64,000 nucleotides of DNA, from contig NZ_LMUX01000017.1 in the NCBI RefSeq assembly GCF_009765705.1, forward strand, positions 391,318 to 455,317. The letters are read 5' to 3'. This document shows positions 1 to 8,825 of the stretch, piece after piece. The translations under genes and the position numbers were made by a program. This DNA is from Burkholderia sp. L27(2015) (lineage in GTDB: Bacteria > Pseudomonadota > Gammaproteobacteria > Burkholderiales > Burkholderiaceae). Each line of letters starts with the position of its first letter. Position 1 is the first letter of the stretch. Below the pieces are notes generated by a model. It was given only the letters and a program-made list of their open reading frames with translations, made no database searches and was not told the DNA's origin.

Positions 1-2
1 CG

Positions 3-1961
3 ATCGGCGTGGGTGGCCTGGAAGCGGAAAGCGTGATGCTGGGCCGCGCCTCGTGGATGCGTCTGCCCGATATCATCGGCGTCGAGCTGAGCGGCAAGCC
101 TCAACCCGGCATTACCGCGACGGACATCGTGCTGGCGCTGACCGAGTTCCTGCGCAATCAGAAGGTGGTGTCGTCCTACCTGGAGTTCTACGGCACAGGC
201 GCCTCACATCTGACCTTGGGCGACCGCGCCACGATTTCCAACATGGCGCCGGAGTTCGGTTCCACTGCCGCGATGTTCTACATCGACGAACAAACCATCA
301 AGTACCTCAAGCTCACCGGCCGCGATGACGAGCTGGTCAAGCTGGTGGAGCTGTATGCGAAGGAAACCGGTCTTTGGGCCAATACCCTGAAACACGCCGA
401 GTACGAACGCGTCATCCGCTTCGATCTATCTACCGTGGTGCGTAACATTGCCGGCCCGTCGAACCCGCACAAGCGTGTGCCGACGTCTGAGCTGGCCGCC
501 CGCGGTATCAGCGGCAAGGTCGAGAACGAACCGGGCCTCATGCCGGACGGCGCAGTGATCATCGCCGCCATCACCAGTTGCACCAACACCAACAACCCGC
601 GCAACATGATCGCGGCCGGCCTGCTCGCCCGCAACGCGAACCAACGCGGACTGACACGCAAGCCGTGGGCGAAGACCTCGCTAGCTCCGGGCTCGAAGGC
701 CGTCACGCTGTATCTGGAAGAAGCCGGCCTGATGCGGGAATTGGAAAAACTGGGCTTCGGCGTAGTCGCCTATGCCTGCACTTCATGTAACGGGATGTCC
801 GGTGCGCTCGATCCTGTCATCCAGAAAGAAATCGTGGACCGCGATCTGTATGCCACCGCCGTGCTGTCCGGCAATCGAAACTTCGACGGTCGTATCCATC
901 CCTATGCGAAGCAAGCCTTCCTCGCCTCGCCGCCGCTCGTGGTGGCTTACGCCATTGCCGGCACGATCCGCTTCGATATCGAAAAGGATGTGCTGGGCAT
1001 CGATGCCGATGGCAACGCCGTGACGCTCAAGGACATCTGGCCGTCCGATGAAGAGATCGACGCCCTGTTCGCTTCCAGCGTGAAGCCGGAGCAGTTCCGC
1101 AAGGTGTACGGGCCGATGTTCGCCGTGGTGGCCGACACGGGAGAAAAGGCCAACCCGCTGTACGACTGGCGCCCGATGAGCACGTATATTCGCCGTCCTC
1201 CCTATTGGGAAGGCGCGCTGGCCGGCGAGCGTACGCTCAAGGGCATGCGTGCGCTGGCGGTGCTAGGCGACAACATCACGACCGACCACCTGTCGCCATC
1301 CAACGCGATTCTGGCGGACAGCGCTTCAGGCGAGTATCTGACGAAAATGGGCCTGCCGGAGGAAGACTTCAATTCCTACGCGACCCACCGCGGCGATCAC
1401 TTGACCGCACAGCGTGCCACCTTCGCCAATCCCACGCTGAAGAACGAGATGGTGCTTGAAAATGGCAAGGTCAAGGCGGGCTCGCTCGCTCGTATCGAAC
1501 CTGAGGGCCGCGTCACCCGCATGTGGGAAGCGATCGAAACTTACATGGAGCGCAAGCAACCGCTGATCGTGATTGCTGGAGCCGACTATGGCCAGGGTTC
1601 GTCGCGCGACTGGGCGGCCAAAGGCGTACGCCTCGCCGGCGCTGAAGCGATCGTCGCCGAAGGGTTCGAACGCATACACCGCACCAATCTGGTCGGCATG
1701 GGCGTGTTGCCTCTGGAGTTCAAACCTGGCGTGAACCGCACGACGCTGGGCATCGACGGCACTGAAACTTTCGATGTGGTTGGCGAGCGCACGCCCAGGG
1801 CCGACCTCACGCTGGTGATACATCGCAAAAACGGCGAGCGTGTCGACGTGCCGGTGACGTGTCGCCTCGATACCGCAGAAGAAGTGTCGATCTACGAAGC
1901 CGGTGGCGTGCTGCAGCGTTTCGCACAGGATTTCCTCGAATCGACCAAGGCTGCTGCTTAA
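3..1961 (+). CDS. acnD: Fe/S-dependent 2-methylcitrate dehydratase AcnD (5' truncated by window edge)
   Basis: This aconitase-family enzyme dehydrates 2-methylcitrate in the cytoplasmic methylcitrate cycle of propionate catabolism, in organisms that use AcnD plus PrpF instead of PrpD. The reading frame is open from the window edge, so about the first 210 residues of a usual 860-870 aa protein are missing. The visible part starts at the family motif IGVGGLEAES. Iron-sulfur ligand motifs are visible as ITSCTNTNNP (about visible residue 192) and ACTSCNG (about residue 259). The C-terminal swivel domain carries YGQGSSRDWAAKG. prpF lies 102 bp downstream on the same strand, which favours AcnD over a housekeeping AcnA; this is inference from context plus overall sequence impression. 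The prp genes upstream (prpB, prpC) would lie outside the window. Confidence 0.93.
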   Translation: MGVGGLEAESVMLGRASWMRLPDIIGVELSGKPQPGITATDIVLALTEFLRNQKVVSSYLEFYGTGASHLTLGDRATISNMAPEFGSTAAMFYIDEQTIKYLKLTGRDDELVKLVELYAKETGLWANTLKHAEYERVIRFDLSTVVRNIAGPSNPHKRVPTSELAARGISGKVENEPGLMPDGAVIIAAITSCTNTNNPRNMIAAGLLARNANQRGLTRKPWAKTSLAPGSKAVTLYLEEAGLMRELEKLGFGVVAYACTSCNGMSGALDPVIQKEIVDRDLYATAVLSGNRNFDGRIHPYAKQAFLASPPLVVAYAIAGTIRFDIEKDVLGIDADGNAVTLKDIWPSDEEIDALFASSVKPEQFRKVYGPMFAVVADTGEKANPLYDWRPMSTYIRRPPYWEGALAGERTLKGMRALAVLGDNITTDHLSPSNAILADSASGEYLTKMGLPEEDFNSYATHRGDHLTAQRATFANPTLKNEMVLENGKVKAGSLARIEPEGRVTRMWEAIETYMERKQPLIVIAGADYGQGSSRDWAAKGVRLAGAEAIVAEGFERIHRTNLVGMGVLPLEFKPGVNRTTLGIDGTETFDVVGERTPRADLTLVIHRKNGERVDVPVTCRLDTAEEVSIYEAGGVLQRFAQDFLESTKAAA

Positions 1962-2063
1962 GATATAACGCAAGAGATCACGTAAAAACGCATCGTTCAT
2001 TGTATTCGGGCGGTATCGGGACTTACTACCCGTACCGCCCGCCCTTACCAGGACAACATTCCC

Positions 2064-3260
2064 ATGGCACACGCACCTCAAATCAAAATTCCCGCCACCT
2101 ACATGCGCGGCGGCACCAGTAAAGGCGTGTTCTTCCGTCTGCAGGATTTGCCCGCAGCGGCACAGGTGCCGGGCTCGGCTCGCGATGCGCTATTGATGCG
2201 TGTGATCGGCAGCCCCGACGCTTACGGCAAGCAGATCGACGGCATGGGGGGCGCGACCTCCAGCACCAGCAAGACGGTCATCATCTCGAAGAGCAGCAGG
2301 CCCGATCACGACGTCGATTATCTGTTCGGCCAGGTCTCGATCGACACGGCGTTTGTGGACTGGAGCGGCAATTGCGGCAATCTCTCCGCGGCGGTCGGGC
2401 CGTTCGCGATTAGCAGCGGGCTGATCGATGCCAGCCGCGTGCCTGAAAATGGCGTGGTCACGGTACGGATCTGGCAAGCCAACATTGGCAAGACCATCGT
2501 CTCGCACGTGCCCATTACCAACGGCGCCGTGCAGGAAACCGGCGACTTCGAGCTCGACGGCGTGACCTTCCCTGCCGCGGAAGTGCGGCTCGAATTCATG
2601 GATCCGGCGGCCGAGGAAGAAGGCGGCGGCGGCGCGATGTTTCCCACGGGTAACGTAGTCGATGACCTTGAAGTGCCGGGTCTCGGTACGCTGAAGGCCA
2701 CGATGATCAATGCGGGCATTCCGACGATCTTCGTCAACGCGGAAGCGATTGGCTACACGGGTGCGGAGTTGCAGGATGCCATTAATAGCGACCCCAAGGC
2801 GCTCGCGATGTTCGAAACCATACGCGCGCATGGGGCGGTGCGCATGGGGCTGATCAAGCACATCGACGAAATCGCTACGCGCCAGCACACGCCTAAGGTC
2901 GCGTTTGTTGCCAAGCCGGTCGAGTATGTCGCCTCTAGTGGCAAGCGCATTGGCGCTGGTGACGCTGACTTGCTCGTGCGGGCGATGTCGATGGGTAAGC
3001 TGCATCACGCGATGATGGGTACGGCGGCGGTCGCAATTGGTACGGCGGCCGCGATTTCGGGCACGCTGGTGAATCTTGCTGCGGGTGGCGGTGCACGGGA
3101 GGCGGTGCGATTCGGGCATCCGTCCGGGACCTTGCGTGTGGGCGCACAAGCTACTCAGTCGAATGGCGAGTGGACTGTGGTTAAGGCGATCATGAGCCGT
3201 AGTGCTCGTGTGCTGATGGAGGGATGGGTGCGCGTACCTGGGGATACTATTACGCGATAG
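2064..3260 (+). CDS. prpF: 2-methylaconitate cis-trans isomerase PrpF
   Basis: PrpF isomerises the AcnD product so that it can re-enter the methylcitrate cycle. The 398-aa length matches the family. The N-terminal signature MRGGTSKGVFF (residues 12-22) and the Gly-rich IDGMGGATSSTSK segment are typical. The gene follows acnD on the same strand, and its ATG is preceded by an AGGA-type ribosome site, so the two are probably co-transcribed. Another member of the same fold, such as a 4-oxalomesaconate tautomerase-like protein, is possible in principle, but the acnD neighbour makes PrpF the best call. A strong intrinsic terminator follows 20 bp after the stop. Confidence 0.95.
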   Translation: MAHAPQIKIPATYMRGGTSKGVFFRLQDLPAAAQVPGSARDALLMRVIGSPDAYGKQIDGMGGATSSTSKTVIISKSSRPDHDVDYLFGQVSIDTAFVDWSGNCGNLSAAVGPFAISSGLIDASRVPENGVVTVRIWQANIGKTIVSHVPITNGAVQETGDFELDGVTFPAAEVRLEFMDPAAEEEGGGGAMFPTGNVVDDLEVPGLGTLKATMINAGIPTIFVNAEAIGYTGAELQDAINSDPKALAMFETIRAHGAVRMGLIKHIDEIATRQHTPKVAFVAKPVEYVASSGKRIGAGDADLLVRAMSMGKLHHAMMGTAAVAIGTAAAISGTLVNLAAGGGAREAVRFGHPSGTLRVGAQATQSNGEWTVVKAIMSRSARVLMEGWVRVPGDTITR

Positions 3261-3280
3261 CAGAATTCAACCCAGGAATG

Positions 3281-3310
3281 AAAGCGGCCCACCGAAGTGG
3301 GCCGCTTTTT
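3281..3310 (+). terminator. Rho-independent terminator after prpF
   Basis: A perfect 12-bp GC-rich stem (AAAGCGGCCCAC, loop CGAA, GTGGGCCGCTTT) ends in a run of five T. It lies 20 bp behind the prpF stop and should end the acnD-prpF transcript. The A-tract on the other side could make it work in both directions, but the sulfatase operon that converges from the right ends about 220 bp away. Confidence 0.93.
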
Positions 3311-3531
3311 GTCGTTTGTCTCCAGGGGGAGGCTTTCGCCAACAAGACCCAGAGCTAATGTCCGTAGGATAATCAGTGTTAAGGGTAAGGTCAACATATG
3401 CCACTAGCCTTATCTATGGCGGAACTGTTCCTCGCAAGGACAGCCATGCGGTCAACTCTGGGGAGAGCCGATCGGCCGGATCGGACATTCAGCCACCGTC
3501 CAATGGATGACCGACGCTTGACTGCGGAGTG

Positions 3532-4857
3532 TCAGTCAGGCTCACCGGGTGCTGTGTTCGGATACGCTTTAACACTTTCCTTGAATCGCTTGACCATCTT
3601 CAGCATCGGTCCGAGCACCCAGGTGTTCCGCACCAAAATGTCAGTTTCTTCCTTCGGGTCCTGTATCAGATGGAACAGATAAGGCGATTCCAACTTGTTC
3701 GCGCCTGCATTGACAAAGGGCTCCCAGACAAAATGCAGCTTCCAGTCGCGCCACTTCACGGCTCGCAGTTCGTCCTTGATGTAGAACAGGAACCCTTCAC
3801 GGTTGGACACCGGCTTCTTGCCAGTCAAGAAATCGAGTTGACTGACGCCATCGATAGGCCGGTCCTGCGGTACGTTGCCACCAATGATTTCAGCGAGGGT
3901 CGGTAGCAGGTCGACCACGTGCACGATCTGATTGTTGACATCGACCGGGATTTTTCCCGGCCACCGCGCGATGAACGGCACGCGCAAGCTCCCTTCCATC
4001 GCGGTATGGTAAGTCCCCGTCCACGGACCGGCCGTGCCGCGATAAGGTGCGCGAAACTCAGGGCCATTGTCGCTGCAGAAGATGAACAGCGTGTCTTCTA
4101 CCAGACCCGGTGCATCGATTTCATCAATGATCTGACCAACCCGGAAGTCCATTTCCGCCAGCGAGTCGGCAAATTCACCCATCCCGGTCGAACCGTCGAA
4201 GTCTTTATGCGGCAACGTTGGAAAGTGTAGATGGACCAGTGGTAGGTATAGAAAAAAAGGCTTCGATGCCCGCGCGTTTCGCCGGATGAATTCCTTGGAC
4301 CTTTCAACCAGTTCTTCGTCGATCGTGCGCCTCGTTTCGAGGTCGTACACCTTCACATTCGTCGACGGCTCCCCTTTCTTGCCTGCCATGATGTAGGGAA
4401 TATCTGCGACTTCCGGGTCGAATCCGATCGAGGTCGTGAATTGCGTTTCGTCAGTGGTGCGCGGAATGCCATACCACTCGTCGAAGCCACGGTCGGAAGG
4501 GAAGCGACCATGCACGTCGCCGAGATGCCACTTGCCGAAATGCGCAGTCGTGTAACCGGCTTCAGATGCCATCTCGGCAAGCGTCCATTCGGTACGTTTC
4601 AAACCCTGCGGCAGACCCGGTGGGACAGACTGGAACGCGCCCGTGCGGATCGGATGCCGGCCCGTCATCAGCGCGCTACGCGTTGGTACACAATCGCTTT
4701 CGACGTTGTAGTTGAGAAGACGCATACCGCTCTCAGCCAGCGCGTCGATGCGCGGCGTGGCTGCGCCGCGCATCAGTTTGCCGCCACCGTAGCATCCCAG
4801 CTCGCCCCAGCCTAGGTTGTCTGCAACGATAAGAACGATGTTCGGTTTGGTGCTCAT
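3532..4857 (-). CDS. Type I (formylglycine) sulfatase, arylsulfatase family
   Basis: This alkaline-phosphatase-fold hydrolase should cleave a sulfate ester. Starting at the ATG at 4857 the protein has 441 aa. An in-frame start 51 bp further upstream would only add a poor N-terminal extension. Metal ligands are visible in NIVLIVADN (D13, N14) and FIFCSDNGPEF. The sulfatase signature is CVPTRSALMTG, with Cys56 as the residue normally converted to formylglycine. HFGKWHLGD supplies the Lys/His pair. No signal peptide is seen, so a cytoplasmic enzyme acting on an imported substrate is likely. It lies 25 bp behind an MHS-type permease, which fits uptake followed by desulfation. The substrate cannot be told. 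No sulfatase-maturing enzyme is visible in the window. Confidence 0.9.
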   Translation of the reverse strand: MSTKPNIVLIVADNLGWGELGCYGGGKLMRGAATPRIDALAESGMRLLNYNVESDCVPTRSALMTGRHPIRTGAFQSVPPGLPQGLKRTEWTLAEMASEAGYTTAHFGKWHLGDVHGRFPSDRGFDEWYGIPRTTDETQFTTSIGFDPEVADIPYIMAGKKGEPSTNVKVYDLETRRTIDEELVERSKEFIRRNARASKPFFLYLPLVHLHFPTLPHKDFDGSTGMGEFADSLAEMDFRVGQIIDEIDAPGLVEDTLFIFCSDNGPEFRAPYRGTAGPWTGTYHTAMEGSLRVPFIARWPGKIPVDVNNQIVHVVDLLPTLAEIIGGNVPQDRPIDGVSQLDFLTGKKPVSNREGFLFYIKDELRAVKWRDWKLHFVWEPFVNAGANKLESPYLFHLIQDPKEETDILVRNTWVLGPMLKMVKRFKESVKAYPNTAPGEPD

Positions 4858-4882
4858 GATTGTACCTACGGTAAATTCGGGG

Positions 4883-6193
4883 TTATTCAGTGGGCTTGTG
4901 ATCGCCAAACTTACGAATGCAGATCAGCAGGCTGACGATGCTGATTGCCGCTGCTGCCGCGACGTACGCCCCGGGAACGAGCTTGCTATGCGTGACGCTG
5001 ACGCCCCATGTCAAGATCAGCGGCGCGAAGCCACCGAAGATGGCAACGGCAAGGTTGTGGGTCAGTGCGAGCCCAGTCGTACGCACGCGGCTGGGAAACA
5101 GCTCGCTGAGAACGGCCGGCATCGGGCCTTGATAGCCACTGATGACGACTCCCAACAGCGCACAGATGGCAATGAACGCAAAAGAAGTTGGAGTCGCGAT
5201 AAGCCAGACGAACAGCGGTATCACGATTAGACCCAGAGCGACAGCGCAAACCAGTAGCACCCGCTTGCGGCCGAGGCGGTCCGCAGCCGCGCCGGCAAGG
5301 GGACACGCAAACATCTGCATGGCGCCTATCAGAAGCGTCCCGGCAAACGCCAGCGATGGATCCAGCTTGAGCTGCTTGATCGCGAATGTCGGCATGTAAA
5401 GGACAATGACATACGACGACGCAGTCACGAGCACGTATATGCCGATCGCGAGCAGCAGGCGCATCTTGTTGTCGGTGAACGTCTCCCGTACCGGACTGCC
5501 GGCGTGGGCGTCATGGACGAAGACCGGCGTTTCATCGACGTGTCGACGAATGAAATAAGCGACGGGGATAATCAACAGCCCGAAAATGAACGGGATACGC
5601 CACCCCCAGGCTAGCAACTGCTCAGGGGTGAGATAGTGGGTGAGCAATGTTCCGAATAGCGAGGCGATAACAGCAGTGCCGCCTTGAGCCGCCATCTGGA
5701 AGCTCGCATAGAAGCCGCGCTGATTGCGCGGCGAATGTTCAACGAGAAAACTGGTCGAGGCACCGAACTCACCACCCGCAGAGATCCCCTGAACGAGCCG
5801 TCCGGCTACAACAATAATCGGCGCGGCAATTCCGATGGAAGCATACGAAGGCGTTGCAGCTATCATTAGCGTGCCAACGGCCATTAGCGCAATGCTCAGC
5901 GTGAGTCCCTTTTTGCGGCCATAGCGGTCTGCATAGGACCCGAGCAGAAGCGCGCCGAGCGGACGCATCAGATACGAACCGCCGAACGTGCTTAACGCTA
6001 CAAGGAGCGACGTAAGTTCGTTTGCCGATGGGAAAAACAGCTTCGCAATCACCACGGCGAAAAAGCCGTACACCACCAGATCGAACCACTCAAGGGCTGT
6101 TCCGATCGTGGCCGCCGCAACCACTCTGCGCAGACGCCGTTGTTGGTCGAGGGGGGTAATGCCGGCCCCGTAAGCTGCGTTTGTCATTTCCAT
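4883..6193 (-). CDS. MFS permease, metabolite:H+ symporter (MHS) type
   Basis: A 436-aa inner-membrane protein with about 12 hydrophobic segments. The MHS-type start ATIGTALEWFDLVVYGFFA is followed by the loop motif GSYADRYGRKKG (MFS signature between TM2 and TM3) and RHVDETPVF in the central loop. It should import an organic acid or a related solute with protons. It is the first gene of a two-gene operon with the sulfatase, and the divergent LysR gene starts about 100 bp away, so the permease probably brings in the sulfated compound. The substrate is inferred from context only. Confidence 0.88.
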   Translation of the reverse strand: MEMTNAAYGAGITPLDQQRRLRRVVAAATIGTALEWFDLVVYGFFAVVIAKLFFPSANELTSLLVALSTFGGSYLMRPLGALLLGSYADRYGRKKGLTLSIALMAVGTLMIAATPSYASIGIAAPIIVVAGRLVQGISAGGEFGASTSFLVEHSPRNQRGFYASFQMAAQGGTAVIASLFGTLLTHYLTPEQLLAWGWRIPFIFGLLIIPVAYFIRRHVDETPVFVHDAHAGSPVRETFTDNKMRLLLAIGIYVLVTASSYVIVLYMPTFAIKQLKLDPSLAFAGTLLIGAMQMFACPLAGAAADRLGRKRVLLVCAVALGLIVIPLFVWLIATPTSFAFIAICALLGVVISGYQGPMPAVLSELFPSRVRTTGLALTHNLAVAIFGGFAPLILTWGVSVTHSKLVPGAYVAAAAAISIVSLLICIRKFGDHKPTE

Positions 6194-6293
6194 GCCCTTT
6201 CCCGCTGGTGTGTACGAAACATCAAAGAAGTATTGACAGCGAAAATTAGCGGGGCAAGCATACTTCCTTCGTATTCAATAACTGTTGGTTATC

Positions 6294-7205
6294 GTGAATC
6301 TGGACGACCTGACTTATTTTCTGGCCGTAGCGCAGACCGGTCTGCTGCATCGTGCCGCCACTCAGGTCGGCATTAGCCAGCCGGCGCTGACCAAGGCCGT
6401 GCGCCGGCTAGAGACCCAATTGGGCGTCTCCCTCTTCGAGCGATCTCCCAAAGGCATGCAACTGACGCGCTACGGCATTGAGTTTCAGCGGCACGCGATG
6501 ACGCTGCGCGCGACGTACGAAGACACGCTGAGCCAAATCGCCGAACTTCATTCCGGTGAACTCGCGAAGGTCAGAGTAGGCGCGACGCCAGCGACCGAGC
6601 CGCTGGTGGGGCGCACGTTTCTGTCTTTATTGAAGAAACGCCCAGCCTTGCGCCTCGATCTCACCGTTCAGCTATCGGACGCGTTGATACGTGCCCTCCT
6701 GGAGGGAGAGATCGACCTGGCTGTTGCACCCATGCCCGTCGACTTGCCAGACGACTTGCACGCTGTCCCGTTATTGAGTGAATCGACCTCAATCGTATGC
6801 AGAAACGATCATCCGCTGTGTGCAACGGGAAAAGCCGTGGAGCCGAAAGATCTGGCCCGCTATCCATGGATCCTGCCAGGTCGAAGCGTGTCAGCGCGGC
6901 AGCAGATCGAAGCGTATTTTCAGCGGTATCACCTTGGTGAGCCCCGAGTCCACGTTCAAAGTAACTATAGTTCGCCCGTCGGCGTGTTCTTCCTGATCGC
7001 GAACACCGATATGCTGGGAATCTGCAGCACCCAGCATCGGCCTATTGCCGAGCAACTCGGGTTGGAAGTGCTCTCGGCAAGTCACGCAAACTGGCCACGG
7101 GAGATTGCCTGCCTTGTGCGGAAGAATGGCTCGTTGTCTCCGCTGACAACCACGTTCATGGAGCAACTGGGCGACGAAGCCGCGCAACCAAAGACGCCTC
7201 GATGA
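6294..7205 (+). CDS. LysR-family transcriptional regulator, divergent from permease/sulfatase operon
   Basis: This is a 303-aa LysR protein with an N-terminal winged helix (LAVAQTGLLHRAATQVGISQ, then PALTKAVRRLETQLGVSLFE) and a periplasmic-binding-protein-like effector domain from about residue 90. I choose the GTG at 6294, which gives the standard N-terminus MNLDDLTYFLAVAQTG; the TTG at 6285 would add three residues. It is transcribed away from the MFS/sulfatase operon across about 100 bp, the classic arrangement in which the regulator controls the divergent operon and itself. I did not identify a convincing T-N11-A box. Confidence 0.9.
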   Translation: MNLDDLTYFLAVAQTGLLHRAATQVGISQPALTKAVRRLETQLGVSLFERSPKGMQLTRYGIEFQRHAMTLRATYEDTLSQIAELHSGELAKVRVGATPATEPLVGRTFLSLLKKRPALRLDLTVQLSDALIRALLEGEIDLAVAPMPVDLPDDLHAVPLLSESTSIVCRNDHPLCATGKAVEPKDLARYPWILPGRSVSARQQIEAYFQRYHLGEPRVHVQSNYSSPVGVFFLIANTDMLGICSTQHRPIAEQLGLEVLSASHANWPREIACLVRKNGSLSPLTTTFMEQLGDEAAQPKTPR

Positions 7206-7216
7206 CTTGGTACAGC

Positions 7217-7410
7217 TCATGAAGCGCGAGCCGCGTTTCCGGTCCAGTCTGTTCCCGATGCATGCTGATAAAGCCTGACCAGATAGAGGGCGGTTCGCTT
7301 CGACAGGAAATAGTCCGCGCCTATGTTCACCTGATCGTATGTCGCGTCGTTCACACCGTAGCCATGGGTATAGTCATAGGCCCGCGCCAGCTCCGGAAAA
7401 GAGTTGATTG
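7217..7410 (-). pseudogene. Remnant of a Burkholderia-type porin
   Basis: The minus strand encodes a stretch typical of the last third of Gram-negative porins (YDYTHGYGVNDATYDQVNIG, then ADYFLSKRTALYLV and LYQHASGTD). It has no signal peptide, lacks most of the barrel and stops at 7217 before the usual C-terminal strand ending in Phe. Its upstream end reads straight into unrelated sequence next to a MITE-like element. It is therefore a decayed fragment, not a gene. The complete porin at 25110-26294 is a related family member. Confidence 0.8.
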
Positions 7411-7432
7411 GCCGCAACGGTCGGTGGCAGCC

Positions 7433-7580
7433 GGCCGAGGCTGTGTCAAAACGCATGCTTCAATCGAGGGCTGTCGAAATCGGCTTGCGAGAATGGCCCA
7501 CAACGGCCTCGGCAGATGTTGGTAAGGGTAAAGCGACCCGTCGAAACCTTTAGATTTACTGTTTTGACACAGCCTCGGCC
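7433..7580. mobile_element. MITE-like element, 16-bp terminal inverted repeats, GGCC flanks
   Basis: GAGGCTGTGTCAAAAC at 7437-7452 is repeated as a perfect inverted copy at 7561-7576. Both ends are flanked by GGCC (7433-7436 and 7577-7580), which may be a 4-bp target duplication or part of a longer 20-bp inverted repeat. The 140-bp body has room for no transposase. This is the form of a non-autonomous element or an internally deleted insertion sequence. The parent family cannot be named from sequence alone. It sits at the broken end of the porin remnant. Confidence 0.75.
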
Positions 7581-7636
7581 ATAAGCGGCCGGTCGACCGA
7601 GGTGGCTAGATCGTAGACAATTCGACGAGGGCGACG

Positions 7637-8269
7637 TCAAGCGCGTTTGGCCGTCAACAGCTTGATACCAAGGGCGAAAAAGACCACTCCGCTGCCGCGT
7701 TTCACTGCGCCTAGCCACCGACTCGTCCCAAGGCCGTTGTGAATGCCACGGACGCTCACCGAGTAGATCGTGTGAACAAGCGCCACGATTGCAGCGACGG
7801 TCAAATACATGACGATGAACTGCTCGGGCAACGGACGGTCATGAGCGATGAACTGTGGCATGAAAGCCGAAAGGAAAATAAGTGTCTTGGGGTTACTGCC
7901 TGAAACCAGAATCGCTTCCCGAAAAATCTTCCCTTTGTTCAATACGTGCGCAAACTGCGCGTTGGCAGAAGGGGGCGTCTTAGGCGCCTGACTTCTTAAC
8001 TGCTTCACGCCGAGATACATGAGATAGACGGCACCGATCACTTTCATGCCGACAAACAGTGGGGGCATCGCAGCCAGCACAGCGCCCACGCCAAGTGCAA
8101 CAAGGATGACCACTACCAACTGAGCCAGCAGGTTCCCGGCAATGGTGGAAGCGGTCCCCCGGCTTCCGTACCTGACCGTGTTACGGATGACGAGCAGAAC
8201 GTTGGGACCGGGCGAAATCGTGGTGACAAGATATGCCGTTGCAAAAAGAAACCAAGTATGAAGGGACAT
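7637..8269 (-). CDS. LysE/RhtB-family amino-acid exporter
   Basis: A 210-aa inner-membrane protein with about six hydrophobic segments. The N-terminal family signature TISPGPNVLLVIRNTVRYG (about residues 17-35) is followed by AGNLLAQLVVVILVALGVG. Members export amino acids such as lysine, threonine or homoserine. The gene stands alone on the minus strand. Downstream lie only the mobile-element and porin remnants. The exact substrate cannot be assigned. Confidence 0.9.
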   Translation of the reverse strand: MSLHTWFLFATAYLVTTISPGPNVLLVIRNTVRYGSRGTASTIAGNLLAQLVVVILVALGVGAVLAAMPPLFVGMKVIGAVYLMYLGVKQLRSQAPKTPPSANAQFAHVLNKGKIFREAILVSGSNPKTLIFLSAFMPQFIAHDRPLPEQFIVMYLTVAAIVALVHTIYSVSVRGIHNGLGTSRWLGAVKRGSGVVFFALGIKLLTAKRA

Positions 8270-8353
8270 TCGTAGTTCGTTACCTTGTTGGAAGGTTTAA
8301 TAACGACAGCTTGATTTTGCCACGATTGTCGGGCTAGGCACGGAGAAGCAAGA

Positions 8354-8560
8354 ATTGTTACCCGCTATGCGAAGGCCTATCTTTCAATCGGCGCGGTAGT
8401 TGGTTTCTTTTTCGCTATATCCGTCGCAAAAGGAGCCGGTTGGAAACCTCTGCTGATTCCTTTGCCGTTTTTTTTGATTTTGTTCGTTGGTGTTACGTAT
8501 CGCTTGACGAGGGACGTCCGCGCACTGGGGCAGAGAGATCGAGGTGACGAGGCCGGATAC
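8354..8560 (+). pseudogene. Possible degraded small membrane-protein gene
   Basis: The plus-strand frame is open from 8315 to 8647. Between about 8354 and 8530 it reads like a two-helix membrane protein: AYLSIGAVVGFFFAISVAKG, then PLLIPLPFFLILFVGVTYRL and a charged tail. No ATG, GTG or TTG stands in frame before the first helix, and the tail runs into a low-complexity intergenic element (about 8560-8660). I read it as a truncated or frame-disrupted gene; chance hydrophobic coding is the alternative. The remainder of 8270-8825 holds no convincing gene. Confidence 0.3.
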
Positions 8561-8825
8561 GGATGTTCCGCATCGGGCGACGGCCAATGTTCAGACCGGT
8601 CGGGTTCTTCCGCGTTCGGCCACAAGCGGTCCATCGTCATCCGCTGATGAACGTCCGCTCCGCCCTAGGCAACCGGACCTTCAACGAAGCCATAGATAAG
8701 CCCCAGAAACCCGCACGACTGTGTGCAACGACCAGCACTGTCAAGCAATCGCGGGGCGGCACACAATCCCGTGGCTTGCGACTGAAGGTGGCACCGACCC
8801 TATTGCCATTCTTTTATGCCTTGCC

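Noticed and set aside
1326..2081. Long open frame opposite acnD
   Set aside because: It is the antisense shadow of the acnD 3' end and shows only reverse-complement codon bias.
2190..3149. 319-codon minus-strand frame opposite prpF
   Set aside because: It is the shadow of the well-recognised prpF frame.
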